Shown here: piece after piece, positions 29,223 through 38,365 of the stretch | Layout of the letters: each line of letters opens with the position of its first letter | Numbering within the stretch: position 1 is the first letter of the stretch | NCBI RefSeq assembly: GCF_900109345.1 | Contig: NZ_FNZN01000001.1 | Coordinates: forward strand, 317,883-381,882 | Direction: 5' to 3' | Length of the DNA stretch: 64,000 nt | Source of the DNA: Maribacter orientalis | GTDB lineage: Bacteria > Bacteroidota > Bacteroidia > Flavobacteriales > Flavobacteriaceae | Made by a program: the position numbers and the translations under genes | Notes under the pieces: generated by a model | The model's input: only the letters and a program-made list of their open reading frames with translations | Told to the model about the DNA's origin: nothing | Databases searched by the model: none

Positions 29223-29819
29223 ATGGACAGAAGAAAAGCGTTACGAAAAACAGGACTTTTTGCAGGAGCAACAATTTTGATGCCTTCCATGCTTTCGTTA
29301 TTTGAATCTTGTAAATCGGAAAATAGATTAGATTGGGAACCTTTATTTTTTACTGAGGTAGAAGCCAAAACAATTGCATCTTTAATAGATATGATTTTAC
29401 CAAGAACAGATACACCCGGCGGGTTGGATGTTAAATCTGATATCTTCATAGATAAGGTAATCGCTAAAACTTACGATAAATCAGGGCAAGAAAACATGAG
29501 AGCTGAAATAGCAGCTTTTAATGAAAATTGTAAATCAAAATATGGAGATGTTTTCTATGATTTGAACGAAGCCGATAAAACTACTATATTGAATGAGGCC
29601 GAAAAGAATTCGGGCAAGTTCGGTTCGGGAGTTTGGGGTACGGGGGTAGGTCCTCAAGAAACCATCGGTTTTTACCGGTCAATGAAATCTATGGCTATTT
29701 GGGCCTATTTCACTGCAGAGGAAATAGGTGAAAATGTACTTAGCTACGACCCAATACCAGGCAAATACGAGCCTTGTAAACCTTTGTCAGAAGTTGGAAA
29801 TAAGTGGAGTTTGGGATAA
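29223..29819 (+). CDS. Gluconate 2-dehydrogenase subunit 3 family protein, Tat-exported
   Basis: A 198-residue protein with a twin-arginine signal (MDRRKALRKTGLFAGATIL) and the subunit-3 pattern FFTEVEAKTIASLIDMILPRTDTPGG followed by AYFTAEEIGENVLSYDPIPG near the end. The small subunit carries the FAD-loaded large subunit across the membrane by hitch-hiking on its Tat signal. It starts 3 bp after the GMC gene, confirming a functional pair. Its own stop lies 7 bp from the convergent amidohydrolase. Confidence 0.9.
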   Translation: MDRRKALRKTGLFAGATILMPSMLSLFESCKSENRLDWEPLFFTEVEAKTIASLIDMILPRTDTPGGLDVKSDIFIDKVIAKTYDKSGQENMRAEIAAFNENCKSKYGDVFYDLNEADKTTILNEAEKNSGKFGSGVWGTGVGPQETIGFYRSMKSMAIWAYFTAEEIGENVLSYDPIPGKYEPCKPLSEVGNKWSLG

Positions 29820-29826
29820 ACCTAAG

Positions 29827-31554
29827 TTATTCACTTTTCTTATAAACAACATCGCCATTAAAAATGGTCATAGCTATTTCCGTTTTTAAGAACTGATCTT
29901 CGGGTATGGTCATTATATCTTGATTATAGATAGTAAAGTCCGCTAGTTTACCAGCAGTTATTGAACCTTTAATGTTTTCTTCAAAAGCACCATAGGCAGC
30001 ATCGAGCGTATAGGATCTTAAGGCCTGTTCTCTGGTCATTTTTTGTTCAGGTTCATAACCACCTTCAGGAGTACCCTTTAGTGTTTTACGACTGATACTG
30101 GCATATAAACTAGCAATCGGATTTAGAGGCTCTACAGGTACATCGGTACCATTGACAATAGGTATGCCACTTTTTAAAAGGTCTTGCCACATATAGGCGC
30201 CCTCTTTAATTCGTTTTTCCCCCAACCTGTCAATAGCCCATGACCTATCAGAAGATAAGTGAATAGCTTGCATTGCCGGTATTACACCAAGTTGTGCAAA
30301 ACGAGGAATATCATCAGGATGTAAATGTTGGGCATGCTCAATTCGAAATCGGTGATTGGTCTTCAAATTTGGCAACTCTTCGAAGGCCGCTTCATAACGG
30401 TCTAAAATTTCTTTATTGGCGCGATCTCCAATGGCATGGGAACAAATTTGAAAACCTTTTCTTAAACCATTTAATGCAGTTTCTAGGACCATTTCCATGG
30501 GTAGGGTTTCATGTCCGTAGTGTCCAGGTCGGTCGGTATAAGGTTCAAGCAACCAAGCACCTCGAGATCCTAAGGCACCATCACAAAATAATTTTACTGA
30601 CCGTATGGTCAAGCGATGGCTAGGGTCTATAAAAGGTCCTTTTTCATACCATTCATTCAATAGGTCTTTATCATCGCCAGAAAGCATTGCGTATATTCTT
30701 ACGTTCATTTTATTCGCTTTCTTAGCGTTTTCAAAATCTGTTATAGTTCCCCTTCCAATACCAGCATCATGAAAGCTTGTTATACCATTTTTATGGCAGG
30801 CCTTTATAGCCAAATCAAAAGCTTTAGCTTTTTTTTCTGGAGTGTCCTCGGGAATATGTTGGTAGATTAGTTGTTGTGCGCGCTCATTAAAAATGCCTGT
30901 AGGTCTTCCTGTTTTATCTCGCATAACCTCACCGCCTTCAATTTCAAATTTATCGATACCTTCTTTTGATAAGACTTGTAAACCGGCAATTTCCATTGCC
31001 TTGGCATTTGCAAAACCCGCATGACCACTAGCGTGAAATAGGTATACAGGGTTATCTGGAGTTACTGCACTTAACAGGTCATGTGTTTGAAATCCATTTA
31101 CAGCATCTGCTGGTATTGAATCCCATTTACTTTGGTGCCAGCCTCCTCCAATAATCCATTCACCAGGCTCTGCCTTTTTTACTGCTTCCGCGACGATATC
31201 TACAATTTCTTGGTAGCTTGTTGTACTGAGTAAATCAATTTCTAGTTCAGCATTACCCAATCCCATAAAGTGGCCATGCCCTTCTATTAAACCAGGGGTC
31301 ATGGTTTTTCCATTTAGATCAATGACTTGGGTTTGTTCGTTTTTGTATTTTTCCGCTTCTTCAAGATTACCCGCAAAAAGAATAATACTATCTTTCGTAA
31401 CTACAGCTTCAACTAATGTTTGAACCGAATCAACGGTGTAAATGGGACCTCCATGTATTAGTAAAGTTGCCGCTTCTTTTTTCGGACCAGAACATGAAGT
31501 AAAGAAGAGGAAACTTATTATGGAGCTCCAAAAAATTGAATTTGATAATTTCAT
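29827..31554 (-). CDS. Amidohydrolase (YtcJ-like, amidohydrolase family 3), lipoprotein
   Basis: A 575-residue metal-dependent amidohydrolase. A lipoprotein signal ends in FFTSC (Cys21). The metal HxH is in IEGHGHFMGLG, other conserved parts are GGGWHQSKWD, LFCDGALGSRGAWL, SHAIGDRANKEILD and NGTDVPVEPLNPIASLY, characteristic of the YtcJ/LAF3 branch. Family members hydrolyse N-substituted formamides or other amides; the natural substrate is not known. Monocistronic. Confidence 0.88.
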   Translation of the reverse strand: MKLSNSIFWSSIISFLFFTSCSGPKKEAATLLIHGGPIYTVDSVQTLVEAVVTKDSIILFAGNLEEAEKYKNEQTQVIDLNGKTMTPGLIEGHGHFMGLGNAELEIDLLSTTSYQEIVDIVAEAVKKAEPGEWIIGGGWHQSKWDSIPADAVNGFQTHDLLSAVTPDNPVYLFHASGHAGFANAKAMEIAGLQVLSKEGIDKFEIEGGEVMRDKTGRPTGIFNERAQQLIYQHIPEDTPEKKAKAFDLAIKACHKNGITSFHDAGIGRGTITDFENAKKANKMNVRIYAMLSGDDKDLLNEWYEKGPFIDPSHRLTIRSVKLFCDGALGSRGAWLLEPYTDRPGHYGHETLPMEMVLETALNGLRKGFQICSHAIGDRANKEILDRYEAAFEELPNLKTNHRFRIEHAQHLHPDDIPRFAQLGVIPAMQAIHLSSDRSWAIDRLGEKRIKEGAYMWQDLLKSGIPIVNGTDVPVEPLNPIASLYASISRKTLKGTPEGGYEPEQKMTREQALRSYTLDAAYGAFEENIKGSITAGKLADFTIYNQDIMTIPEDQFLKTEIAMTIFNGDVVYKKSE

Positions 31555-31804
31555 TGGTTTGGTTTTAAAATTTAAGATACGATTAAAAAGTTGAATTGAT
31601 AATTAGGTTCTTATTATGCAAGTATTTATGAACGATACTTACATAATATGACGGATAATTCTGGTAGCTTATATCTTGGTATATATAAAAATGCATCTTA
31701 GAACGACATTCATTACATTGCCATAGTATTGAGATCGGTTAGTAATTGTTGTTTAAGATTTAGGAAGCATTTTCAATTAAAATTAATACAGTATTTTAAA
31801 ATAA

Positions 31805-32398
31805 ATGAAATTACCTATGCCAAATAATAAAGTACGAAATATAGAAAGAGAAATTCTATCGGATAACTGGTATACGCTTAATAAATACACCTTTGAATAC
31901 CAAAAACCAGATGGCACCTGGGAAACCCAACAACGAGAGGCGTATGACCGTGGTAATGGTGCTGCCATTCTTTTGTACAATGCTAATAAAGGCACTGTTG
32001 TGCTAACAAAGCAATTCAGAATGCCCACCTATGTGAATGGTAATGATGATGGAATGATGATAGAGGTTTGTGCCGGACTACTAGACGGTGATAATCCTGC
32101 AGATTGTGTACGTAAAGAAACCGAAGAAGAAACAGGATATAAAATCAGCAACGTTAAAAAAGTGATGCAAACGTATATGTCACCTGGCTCTGTAACAGAG
32201 ATTCTCTATTTATTTGTTGGTGAATATGATGAAAGCATGAAAGTGAGCGAAGGTGGTGGTGCTGAAGATGAAACGGAAAACATTGAAGTATTAGAATTAA
32301 ATTTCGAAAAGGCAATGGATATGATTTCTACGGGTGAGATTAATGATTCAAAAACTATTATGTTACTACAATATGCAAAATTGAATGCGTTAGTTTAA
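31805..32398 (+). CDS. nudK: GDP-mannose pyrophosphatase NudK (Nudix hydrolase)
   Basis: A 197-residue Nudix protein that aligns by eye with Escherichia coli NudK along its length: ILSDNWYTLNKYTFEY, EAYDRGNGAAILLYN, the Nudix box CAGLLDGDNPADCVRKETEEETGYK (shown here in two parts: GLLDGDNPADCVRKETEEE and TGYK), VMQTYMSPGSVTE and GGGAEDETENIEVLEL. The box has K-E rather than R-E before the metal-binding Glu pair, as NudK itself does. It hydrolyses GDP-mannose to GMP and mannose-1-phosphate. Followed 24 bp later by msrA. Confidence 0.92.
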   Translation: MKLPMPNNKVRNIEREILSDNWYTLNKYTFEYQKPDGTWETQQREAYDRGNGAAILLYNANKGTVVLTKQFRMPTYVNGNDDGMMIEVCAGLLDGDNPADCVRKETEEETGYKISNVKKVMQTYMSPGSVTEILYLFVGEYDESMKVSEGGGAEDETENIEVLELNFEKAMDMISTGEINDSKTIMLLQYAKLNALV

Positions 32399-32421
32399 GT
32401 TGATTCATCCGACAGAATGGT

Positions 32422-32922
32422 ATGCAAAATTTGCGAAAAATAGGATTTGGCGGCGGGTGCCACTGGTGTACTGAAGCTGTTTTTATGGCTCTTAAAGGTG
32501 TTGCGAAAGTAGAGCAGGGTTTCATAGCACCACAAGGTGATACCGATAACTTTTCAGAAGCTGTTATTGTTCATTACAACGCTGAGGTAATTGAATTAAA
32601 AGATTTGGTGGCCATTCATTTAGACACGCATCAAAGTAGTCAAAACCATTCTATGCGGCATAAATATCGTTCTGCAGCATATTATTTTAAGAAACAAGAT
32701 GAAGATTTCTTAAAATCAATCATGACTGAATTTCAAAAAGAGTTGAGCACTCCTATAATCACCGCTATTCTTCCCTTTGGTCGGTTTAAATCATCTGAAG
32801 AGAAGTTTATTAATTATTATTTCAACGATACGGAAAAACCCTTTTGTAAGACTCATATTTCACCTAAGATTAAACTGCTTAAAGAGAAATATGCAAAACA
32901 CGTTTCTACAATAGTGTCTTAG
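32422..32922 (+). CDS. msrA: Peptide-methionine (S)-S-oxide reductase, MsrA family
   Basis: A 166-residue protein with the MsrA active site GGGCHWCTEAVF (Cys13; the usual family motif is GCFWC, so Phe is replaced by His), VEQGFIAPQGDTDNFSEAV and DTHQSSQNHSMRHKYRSAAYYF. It repairs methionine sulfoxide with thioredoxin as donor; trxB is elsewhere in the window. Slightly shorter than the typical enzyme and the central segment diverges from canonical YSGG...PTYEDV, so it is a divergent MsrA-like form. Its stop abuts the convergent dacB. Confidence 0.85.
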   Translation: MQNLRKIGFGGGCHWCTEAVFMALKGVAKVEQGFIAPQGDTDNFSEAVIVHYNAEVIELKDLVAIHLDTHQSSQNHSMRHKYRSAAYYFKKQDEDFLKSIMTEFQKELSTPIITAILPFGRFKSSEEKFINYYFNDTEKPFCKTHISPKIKLLKEKYAKHVSTIVS

Positions 32923-34191
32923 CTAATAGTTGTCTCGTAAAGTTTGTAGCATTTGTTCAAGGCGTAATCTTTCATCTGATAACGATTCCCTAAAATGGTT
33001 ATTCATAAAACTAAAAATCAGTGTTTTACCAGATTTGGTCAGCAGGTACCCACTTAAACAATAATTATTACTTAAACTGCCAGACTTAGCATAGATGTAT
33101 GCCTGTTCATCTCCGGCAAATCTTTTTTTCAAGGTACCGGATAAACCACCCGCAGGAAAAATAGAAAATAGTCGTTTTTGTGGAACCATTGCATAGAGTT
33201 TATCTAATACATTCACCATGTTCTGTGGTGTAAAAAGATTGTAACGAGATAGTCCAGACCCATCGACCCACCTAGGTAGTTGCGCTAAATCTTGCAACTC
33301 ATTTTCTAAAATATGAGTTCTAATTAAATTACTGTTCAATGTGTCTTTTAATTCAGAAGCGGCCATGAACAATAGTTGTTCAGCAATAAAATTATCGCTC
33401 TCATGCATCATTCGTTTATAGAGCGTATCCATTTCAATACCATATAAGGTCTCTTTATTTCCTAAAGGCATGGTAAAAGTTGTTGAAACTTTTTTGCCCA
33501 ATGCTTGCTCTAGAATAGAAGTTGTGGTTTGTAGACTTGTAATAAAAGGAGTTTCTAAGGTGTCTGTAGATTGGGGTGGGTAATAGAAAATATTTGAAAA
33601 TTCATTCCTATTGTCCTTATGCAAAATTTCTATAACACTGTCTTTAAAATAAGGAGGAGATACCACCAGTTCAGTATTCTTATACGACAATACCACATTA
33701 CCGTTTATAGGAAGTGCATTTCGTTCAGGAGAATAATACCATTGATAATCGTCCCAAGCCCAACCTGCACCATATTTTTCATCTTGAAAGTTCCCGGAAA
33801 CAAATACAAGGTTGCTTTTGTTTATTAGAAAATGGAATGCCGTAGAATCTTTTAAATATGGATGTAAAAAAGAGGGATCTCCAGTTCCTTCAAAATAAAG
33901 GGTGTCATTAATATTTATATATCGTAATGTCGGTGCTTTTTTCGGCAAAGTCTTTAAGGCAGCAAAAAGGGTGAAGATTTTAGTGTTACTCGCAGGTATA
34001 AAGTACTTATGGCTGTCTTGATCGTAGATGGTGTCTTTCGTTTTGGCATCGATTACCAAAACTCCTGTAAATTGATTTTTATAAAAAGATGAAGAGAGAT
34101 TGCTATTCAGCTGCTTTTTAATTATGGATTTCTTTGAGCTACAGGCAGAGAGTACTATGAAAATGGCAAGTATTGATGTTATTTTTTTCAT
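32923..34191 (-). CDS. dacB: D-alanyl-D-alanine carboxypeptidase/endopeptidase (PBP4 family, S13), lipoprotein
   Basis: A 422-residue low-molecular-weight penicillin-binding protein of the S13 family. A lipoprotein signal ends VLSAC (Cys17). Catalytic motifs: SxxK = Ser68-Asn-Thr-Lys71 in PASNTKIF, SxN = SDNFIAEQ, and KSG in AKSGSLSNNYCLSGYL. It cleaves the terminal D-Ala or cross-links of peptidoglycan in the periplasm. Preceded by a promoter at 34205-34231. Confidence 0.92.
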   Translation of the reverse strand: MKKITSILAIFIVLSACSSKKSIIKKQLNSNLSSSFYKNQFTGVLVIDAKTKDTIYDQDSHKYFIPASNTKIFTLFAALKTLPKKAPTLRYININDTLYFEGTGDPSFLHPYLKDSTAFHFLINKSNLVFVSGNFQDEKYGAGWAWDDYQWYYSPERNALPINGNVVLSYKNTELVVSPPYFKDSVIEILHKDNRNEFSNIFYYPPQSTDTLETPFITSLQTTTSILEQALGKKVSTTFTMPLGNKETLYGIEMDTLYKRMMHESDNFIAEQLLFMAASELKDTLNSNLIRTHILENELQDLAQLPRWVDGSGLSRYNLFTPQNMVNVLDKLYAMVPQKRLFSIFPAGGLSGTLKKRFAGDEQAYIYAKSGSLSNNYCLSGYLLTKSGKTLIFSFMNNHFRESLSDERLRLEQMLQTLRDNY

Positions 34192-34204
34192 AACTTCTAA
34201 AGTA

Positions 34205-34231
34205 CAAAACTATCGTCTTTGCATGATCCAA
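34205..34231 (-). promoter_or_regulatory. Candidate promoter of dacB
   Basis: On the minus strand the -7 element TAGTTTTG (plus 34205-34212) has a TTG (CAA at 34229-34231) 16 bp upstream, one base short of the usual spacing. The start site would lie a few bases before the dacB ATG at 34191. Confidence 0.45.
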
Positions 34232-34330
34232 AACTTTAACACCGATGGTATTACTTTAACTTTTTGTATGCAATATTCAATCTACATTTCTGTTTACCTT
34301 TATTGAACAACCACTTAATCAATATAGTTC

Positions 34331-34528
34331 ATGGCAAATTCAATGCTTGAGTATAGTAAAACAGTTCTTAAAAAAGTGAGTTTTGATACCCTTCTATTTT
34401 GCAAGGAGTTAAAAAAAGCCCTCTTGACATTACTACCCGATGAGGTAGAAGAATTAAAAGTTTGGTTAGAGAATTTTATAACAGACAAACCAGAATTACA
34501 GCAAAGTTTAATCTATTTAAAAGTATAA
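34331..34528 (+). CDS. Small conserved-type hypothetical protein
   Basis: A 65-residue protein, MANSMLEYSKTVLKKVSFD at the start, then FCKELKKALLTLLPDEVEEL and a helical C terminus. It is soluble, helix-rich, Leu/Lys/Glu-rich and has no transmembrane segment. A strong terminator directly after its stop and good coding character support a real gene. I recognise the type as one of the short uncharacterised proteins common in Flavobacteriaceae but cannot name a function. Confidence 0.72.
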   Translation: MANSMLEYSKTVLKKVSFDTLLFCKELKKALLTLLPDEVEELKVWLENFITDKPELQQSLIYLKV

Positions 34529-34557
34529 AAAAGAGCCACTAATTAGTGGCTCTTTTT
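34528..34557 (+). terminator. Rho-independent terminator after the 65-residue gene
   Basis: AAAAAGAGCCACTAA (34528-34542) and TTAGTGGCTCTTTTT (34543-34557) form a perfect 15-bp palindrome with a T-run. Confidence 0.92.
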
Positions 34558-34604
34558 ATTGAGCATCCATTAGGTGATTTTGGCATCTTAATATAAATAA
34601 CAAG

Positions 34605-35005
34605 ATGGCCATCAAATTTTCTCTTTCCATATTTCTAGTATTCTTACTCGGTTGTGAGAGTAACGATATAAACAAGGAAAAAATCAATCGACGATACTGA
34701 ATCTTAGGTGAATGGTTATCGAAAGAAACTTATTTAAGTTCTGGTGGAGCCTCAGAATGGCAAGATGCCAAAAAAGAATTTCGATATATTTTTAATAATG
34801 ACGGTAGGTAAAGTAAAACCAATTTCAATAAAGAGATAAAGCAAAGAGGTGATTATCAAATAAAGGAAAGTGAACTTTCTTTGTATTTCAAGATACCTTA
34901 GGTTACAGCACTGATTTCAACGAAGAGCGTAAAGAACTAACACTGTCGCCGTCTTATCTTTCTATATGTATTGAGGGCTGCTTGTATCGTTTCAAGAAGC
35001 AATAA
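34605..35005 (+). pseudogene. Decayed small lipoprotein gene (lipocalin-like)
   Basis: Starting at ATG 34605 the frame gives a lipoprotein signal (FSLSIFLVFLLGCES) and then reaches an in-frame TGA at 34698-34700 (codon 32). The same frame continues sensibly (ILGEWLSKETYLSSGG, EFRYIFNNDGR) to a TAA at 34809-34811, again continues (SKTNFNKEIKQRGDYQIKES), and after a frame change near 34886 ends ...ELTLSPSYLSICIEGCLYRF...KKQ with a stop at 35003-35005. The reconstructed protein (strand-rich, GEW motif) looks like a small exported lipocalin-like protein. Two nonsense changes plus one frameshift make decay, not a start-site issue, the likeliest reading. Confidence 0.75.
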
Positions 35006-35008
35006 AAT

Positions 35009-35944
35009 TTATTTATTCAACGGACTTATAATTTTCACATCTTGAAAAGCTATTGCGCCACGTACTACACTTGTAATCACATCTTTGAGCGCTTCGGTTA
35101 TCTGAACCTTTAATTCTTTTTTATGATAGATTAGACTTACTTCTCTAGCTGGTGACGGATCTTTAAAATACTTTAAGTTCTTTTTCTTGATATCATCAAG
35201 TTCAATTGTATTCAAATAGGGTAGAAGGGTCATGCCTAATCCTTCATTGGATAGATTGATAAGAGTCTCAAAACTTCCACTTTGCAAACTAAAATGTTCA
35301 CCACCTAATTTAGGAGTCTTGCATAAATTCAAAACACCTTCTCTAAAACAGTGTCCGTCTTGTAAAAGTAGAATATCTTCAATATTTAAATCTTCAGGCG
35401 TAATTTGAGTACTATTTCCTAAACGATGTTCCTTAGGTACGTATCCAACAAATGGTTCATAATACAGTGGTCTTTCTTTAATGAAATCTACTTCTAATGG
35501 TGTTGCAGCAATGGCTGCATCTAAATGACCGTCTTGTATATTCTGAATTAGATTTTCTGTATTCTGTTCTTTTATGATAAGGTTTACTTTCGGATACTTC
35601 TGTATAAAGGTTTTAAGAAACATTGGCAAAAGTGTTGGCATAATCGTTGGTATTATACCTAACACATAATCACCGCCTATGTATCCTTTTTCTTGTTCTA
35701 CAATGTCCTTGATTCTGGCCGCTTCATTGACTATATTTTTAGCTTGCGCAACTATTTTTTTTCCAACTTCTGTAATAGTAATAGGTTTTTTACTACGGTC
35801 AAATAACAGTATATCAAGTTCATCTTCAAGCTTTTGAACCTGCATACTTAAGGTAGGTTGTGTTACAAAACTTTTTTCAGCCGCAAGGGTGAAATTCTTG
35901 TATTCTGCAACCGCGAGCACGTATTGTAATTGTGTAATAGTCAT
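35009..35944 (-). CDS. oxyR: LysR-family peroxide sensor OxyR
   Basis: A 311-residue LysR-type regulator. N-terminal helix-turn-helix (LQYVLAVAEYKNFTLAAEKS, TQPTLSMQVQKLE) and substrate-like regulatory domain. The redox pair is in LLLQDGHCFREGVLNLC: Cys199 and Cys208, the same numbers and spacing as the disulfide-forming cysteines of E. coli OxyR, with the preceding GH retained. It activates peroxide-defence genes on oxidation. No katG or ahpC is adjacent. It is unusually framed by a decayed lipoprotein gene on its 3' side and a decayed DUF2141 gene on its 5' side. Confidence 0.93.
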   Translation of the reverse strand: MTITQLQYVLAVAEYKNFTLAAEKSFVTQPTLSMQVQKLEDELDILLFDRSKKPITITEVGKKIVAQAKNIVNEAARIKDIVEQEKGYIGGDYVLGIIPTIMPTLLPMFLKTFIQKYPKVNLIIKEQNTENLIQNIQDGHLDAAIAATPLEVDFIKERPLYYEPFVGYVPKEHRLGNSTQITPEDLNIEDILLLQDGHCFREGVLNLCKTPKLGGEHFSLQSGSFETLINLSNEGLGMTLLPYLNTIELDDIKKKNLKYFKDPSPAREVSLIYHKKELKVQITEALKDVITSVVRGAIAFQDVKIISPLNK

Positions 35945-36026
35945 TCGTATAGTTTGTAGCTATAAAATTACTAAAAACGATTATCATAACCTATTATGAG
36001 GGCCTGCTGTGAAGTAAAGTTCGCTA

Positions 36027-36513
36027 CTAAAATCTTAAGATAGATTCAATATCATCAGTACCTACAGTGAACTTTACATCGTCGAACTTTGGTGGGCCCA
36101 TTAGCATAGGATTATTGCTCATCGCATAATTTTCAATTGACATACCGTTCGCTTCAAAATCCATTCGTTGGTTCTCATTTGCATCATGTAAGACTGAAAC
36201 GGCATATTCCCCAGGTTGAACATTTTTGAATATTAGAGTTAATTTTCCTTTTCAGCTTTTTCTCGGTTCATGATTAGTCCATCACTTTTAAAAATGATTC
36301 TTCGTTGTGTAAAGCACTTAAGATATGGCCATCATTATTGAGAATATTTTCTATAATTACAGTTAAAGTAATGCCATCATTTTCTTGGGCTTTTGCAGTA
36401 AGAATCGATGCTAATACACTGATTACAAATAGTGATTTTTTCTTTTTTAAAGTTTTATAGATTACTTCAAAAATGCTGATTATTAAAACTAATATAAAAA
36501 TGATGTTACTCAA
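36027..36513 (-). pseudogene. Frameshifted DUF2141 protein gene
   Basis: The frame from ATG 36513 reads through a signal-like segment (SLFVISVLASILTAKAQ) into ITLTVIIENILNNDGHILSALHNEESFL, the start of a DUF2141 domain, then stops early. The remaining domain is present in other frames: SDGLIMNREKAE, then KLTLIFKNVQPGEYAVSVLH, MDFEANGMSIENYAMSNNPM and a stop at 36027-36029. Both frame changes can be undone by restoring one A in an A-run (TTTTTAAAA and GAAAAGG on the minus strand), so two one-base contractions explain the break. The usual start just before KKSLF has also lost its ATG. Real decay or homopolymer sequencing errors remain open. Confidence 0.8.
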
Positions 36514-36550
36514 TTGGCGTAATGTGAGACTGAATTGTAGCTAACAACTT

Positions 36551-37057
36551 TTAAAAATGCAATCGGTATAGATTTCTTTTAGTTAAAACATAATCTAGGC
36601 CAAATTTACCAGAGCCAAATCCCATAAAAAATAGACCAAGACAAAAGAAAATGAATGTGGGAATAATACTCCATGTTGCATCCCAGGGTCTAAAAGCAAT
36701 AGTAACAAACATAGTAGTTGTAATAAAGAATGCGGTAATTCTGGTGTTTAATCCTAAAATCAAGAGAATGCCACCTAAAGCCTCAGTAAAACCGGCCGAC
36801 CACGCAAACAATTCTGGCATTAGAGAAAATGGTGTTCCGAACTGTTCTACCAATTTAACAAACCAATCTGAGACTTCAAATAATTCAAGTCCCATCAATT
36901 TTGGTGTCCAAGGGATGCCAAATTTATTAACAGCAAATACAAAAGAAAGCAGATAGCCTGTGAGAATCCTAGGTATTAAAATTAAAATATTGGGTATTAA
37001 CTCATCTACCCTAAATGGAACAATTAGTTTTTTAAAAGTTGGAAGTAGTTGGTTCAT
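36551..37057 (-). CDS. DoxX family membrane protein
   Basis: A 168-residue membrane protein with four hydrophobic helices and the DoxX layout: LIPRILTGYLLSFVFAVNKFG, WSAGFTEALGGILLILGLNTRITAFFIT and IIPTFIFFCLGLFFMGFGSGKFGLDY. DoxX proteins are quinol-oxidase-associated or redox-related membrane proteins of uncertain role. It lies just upstream of the decayed DUF2141 gene, same strand. Confidence 0.87.
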   Translation of the reverse strand: MNQLLPTFKKLIVPFRVDELIPNILILIPRILTGYLLSFVFAVNKFGIPWTPKLMGLELFEVSDWFVKLVEQFGTPFSLMPELFAWSAGFTEALGGILLILGLNTRITAFFITTTMFVTIAFRPWDATWSIIPTFIFFCLGLFFMGFGSGKFGLDYVLTKRNLYRLHF

Positions 37058-37292
37058 TGGTATTATTAATACTTAATCTTTTTAACAGAATAAGAAGATG
37101 ATAAATGTCAGTTTTATCATAATTCTCAAACAGGAAATAATTTTTATATTAATAATTTACTCATTCGAGTTTATTTTTTGCTCTATGAACTTCATACTAT
37201 ACGACTTCGTTAAAGTTGGGTTAAAGCAGTAAAATTGTAGAACAAGGCTATTCTTTGTTGTAATTTTAATATTGGTAACAAAAGAAAAATTT

Positions 37293-38345
37293 ATGAAAAA
37301 AATTAAAGCATATGCAGCAGATTCAAAGGATGCTGATTTAAAACCATACGAAATAGAACGTAGAGCAACTTTAGAAGATGACGTTAAAATAGATATACTT
37401 TATTGTGGCGTGTGCCATAGTGATTTGCATCAAGTACGAAACGATTGGAAAAATTCTGTTTATCCGGTAGTACCTGGTCATGAAATTATAGGAAAGGTAT
37501 TAGAGGTAGGCAAGGGTGTTTCGAAATTTAAAGTAGGAGATTTAGTAGGTGTTGGCTGTTTAGTCGATTCTTGTCAAACGTGTAGTGCTTGTAAAGATGA
37601 TTTAGAGCAGTTTTGTGAAAAAGGAGCAACGTTTACCTATAATAGTGAGGACAAGCATTCTGGCGGACATACTTTCGGTGGATATTCTGAAAGCGTTACA
37701 GTAAATAAAGAATTTGTATTAAAAGTTCCTGAGAATTTAGATGCAAAGGCTGCAGCTCCGTTATTATGTGCAGGAATTACCACATATTCTCCACTAGCAC
37801 ATTGGGGAGTGAAAAAAGGTGATAAAGTAGGTGTTATAGGCTTAGGTGGCTTAGGACATATGGGAGTAAAATTTGCCCACGCAATGGGTGCGCATACAGT
37901 AATGATTACCACTTCGCCTTCTAAAAGTGAAGATGCTAAAAAACTAGGTGCAGACGAAGTTTTAATATCGAAGGATCAAGAGCAGATGAAAAAGCATGCT
38001 AATTCTTTCGACTTTTTATTGAATACGATACCGGTTGGTCATGATATGAATCCTTATGCGGCATTGTTGAAAAGGGATTCAACAATGGTGATAGTAGGTG
38101 CAGTTGAACCTTTAGATCCATTACATGGTGGAAGTTTAATTATGGGAAGAAAGAGTATTGCAGGTTCATTAATTGGTGGTATTAAAGAAACTCAAGAAAT
38201 GTTAGATTTTTGTGGTAAGCATAATGTAGTATCAGATATTGAAATGATAGATATTCAAAATATTAATGAAGCGTATAATAGGCTACAAAAATCTGATGTG
38301 AAATACAGATTTGTAATTGATATGAAATCTTTGAAAGACAGTTAA
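37293..38345 (+). CDS. Zinc-dependent NAD(P) alcohol dehydrogenase (cinnamyl-alcohol/YahK-like)
   Basis: A 350-residue medium-chain dehydrogenase. The ATG at 37293 is preferred to an upstream TTG. Catalytic zinc ligands in YCGVCHSDLHQ and GHEIIG; the four structural-zinc cysteines in CQTCSACKDDLEQFC and the Cys just before; NADP-binding VIGLGGLGHMGVKFAHAMG. The layout is that of YahK/cinnamyl alcohol dehydrogenase-type aldehyde reductases. Alone, followed by a bidirectional terminator. Confidence 0.93.
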   Translation: MKKIKAYAADSKDADLKPYEIERRATLEDDVKIDILYCGVCHSDLHQVRNDWKNSVYPVVPGHEIIGKVLEVGKGVSKFKVGDLVGVGCLVDSCQTCSACKDDLEQFCEKGATFTYNSEDKHSGGHTFGGYSESVTVNKEFVLKVPENLDAKAAAPLLCAGITTYSPLAHWGVKKGDKVGVIGLGGLGHMGVKFAHAMGAHTVMITTSPSKSEDAKKLGADEVLISKDQEQMKKHANSFDFLLNTIPVGHDMNPYAALLKRDSTMVIVGAVEPLDPLHGGSLIMGRKSIAGSLIGGIKETQEMLDFCGKHNVVSDIEMIDIQNINEAYNRLQKSDVKYRFVIDMKSLKDS

Positions 38346-38365
38346 AAACTACTTTTAAAAAAAAT

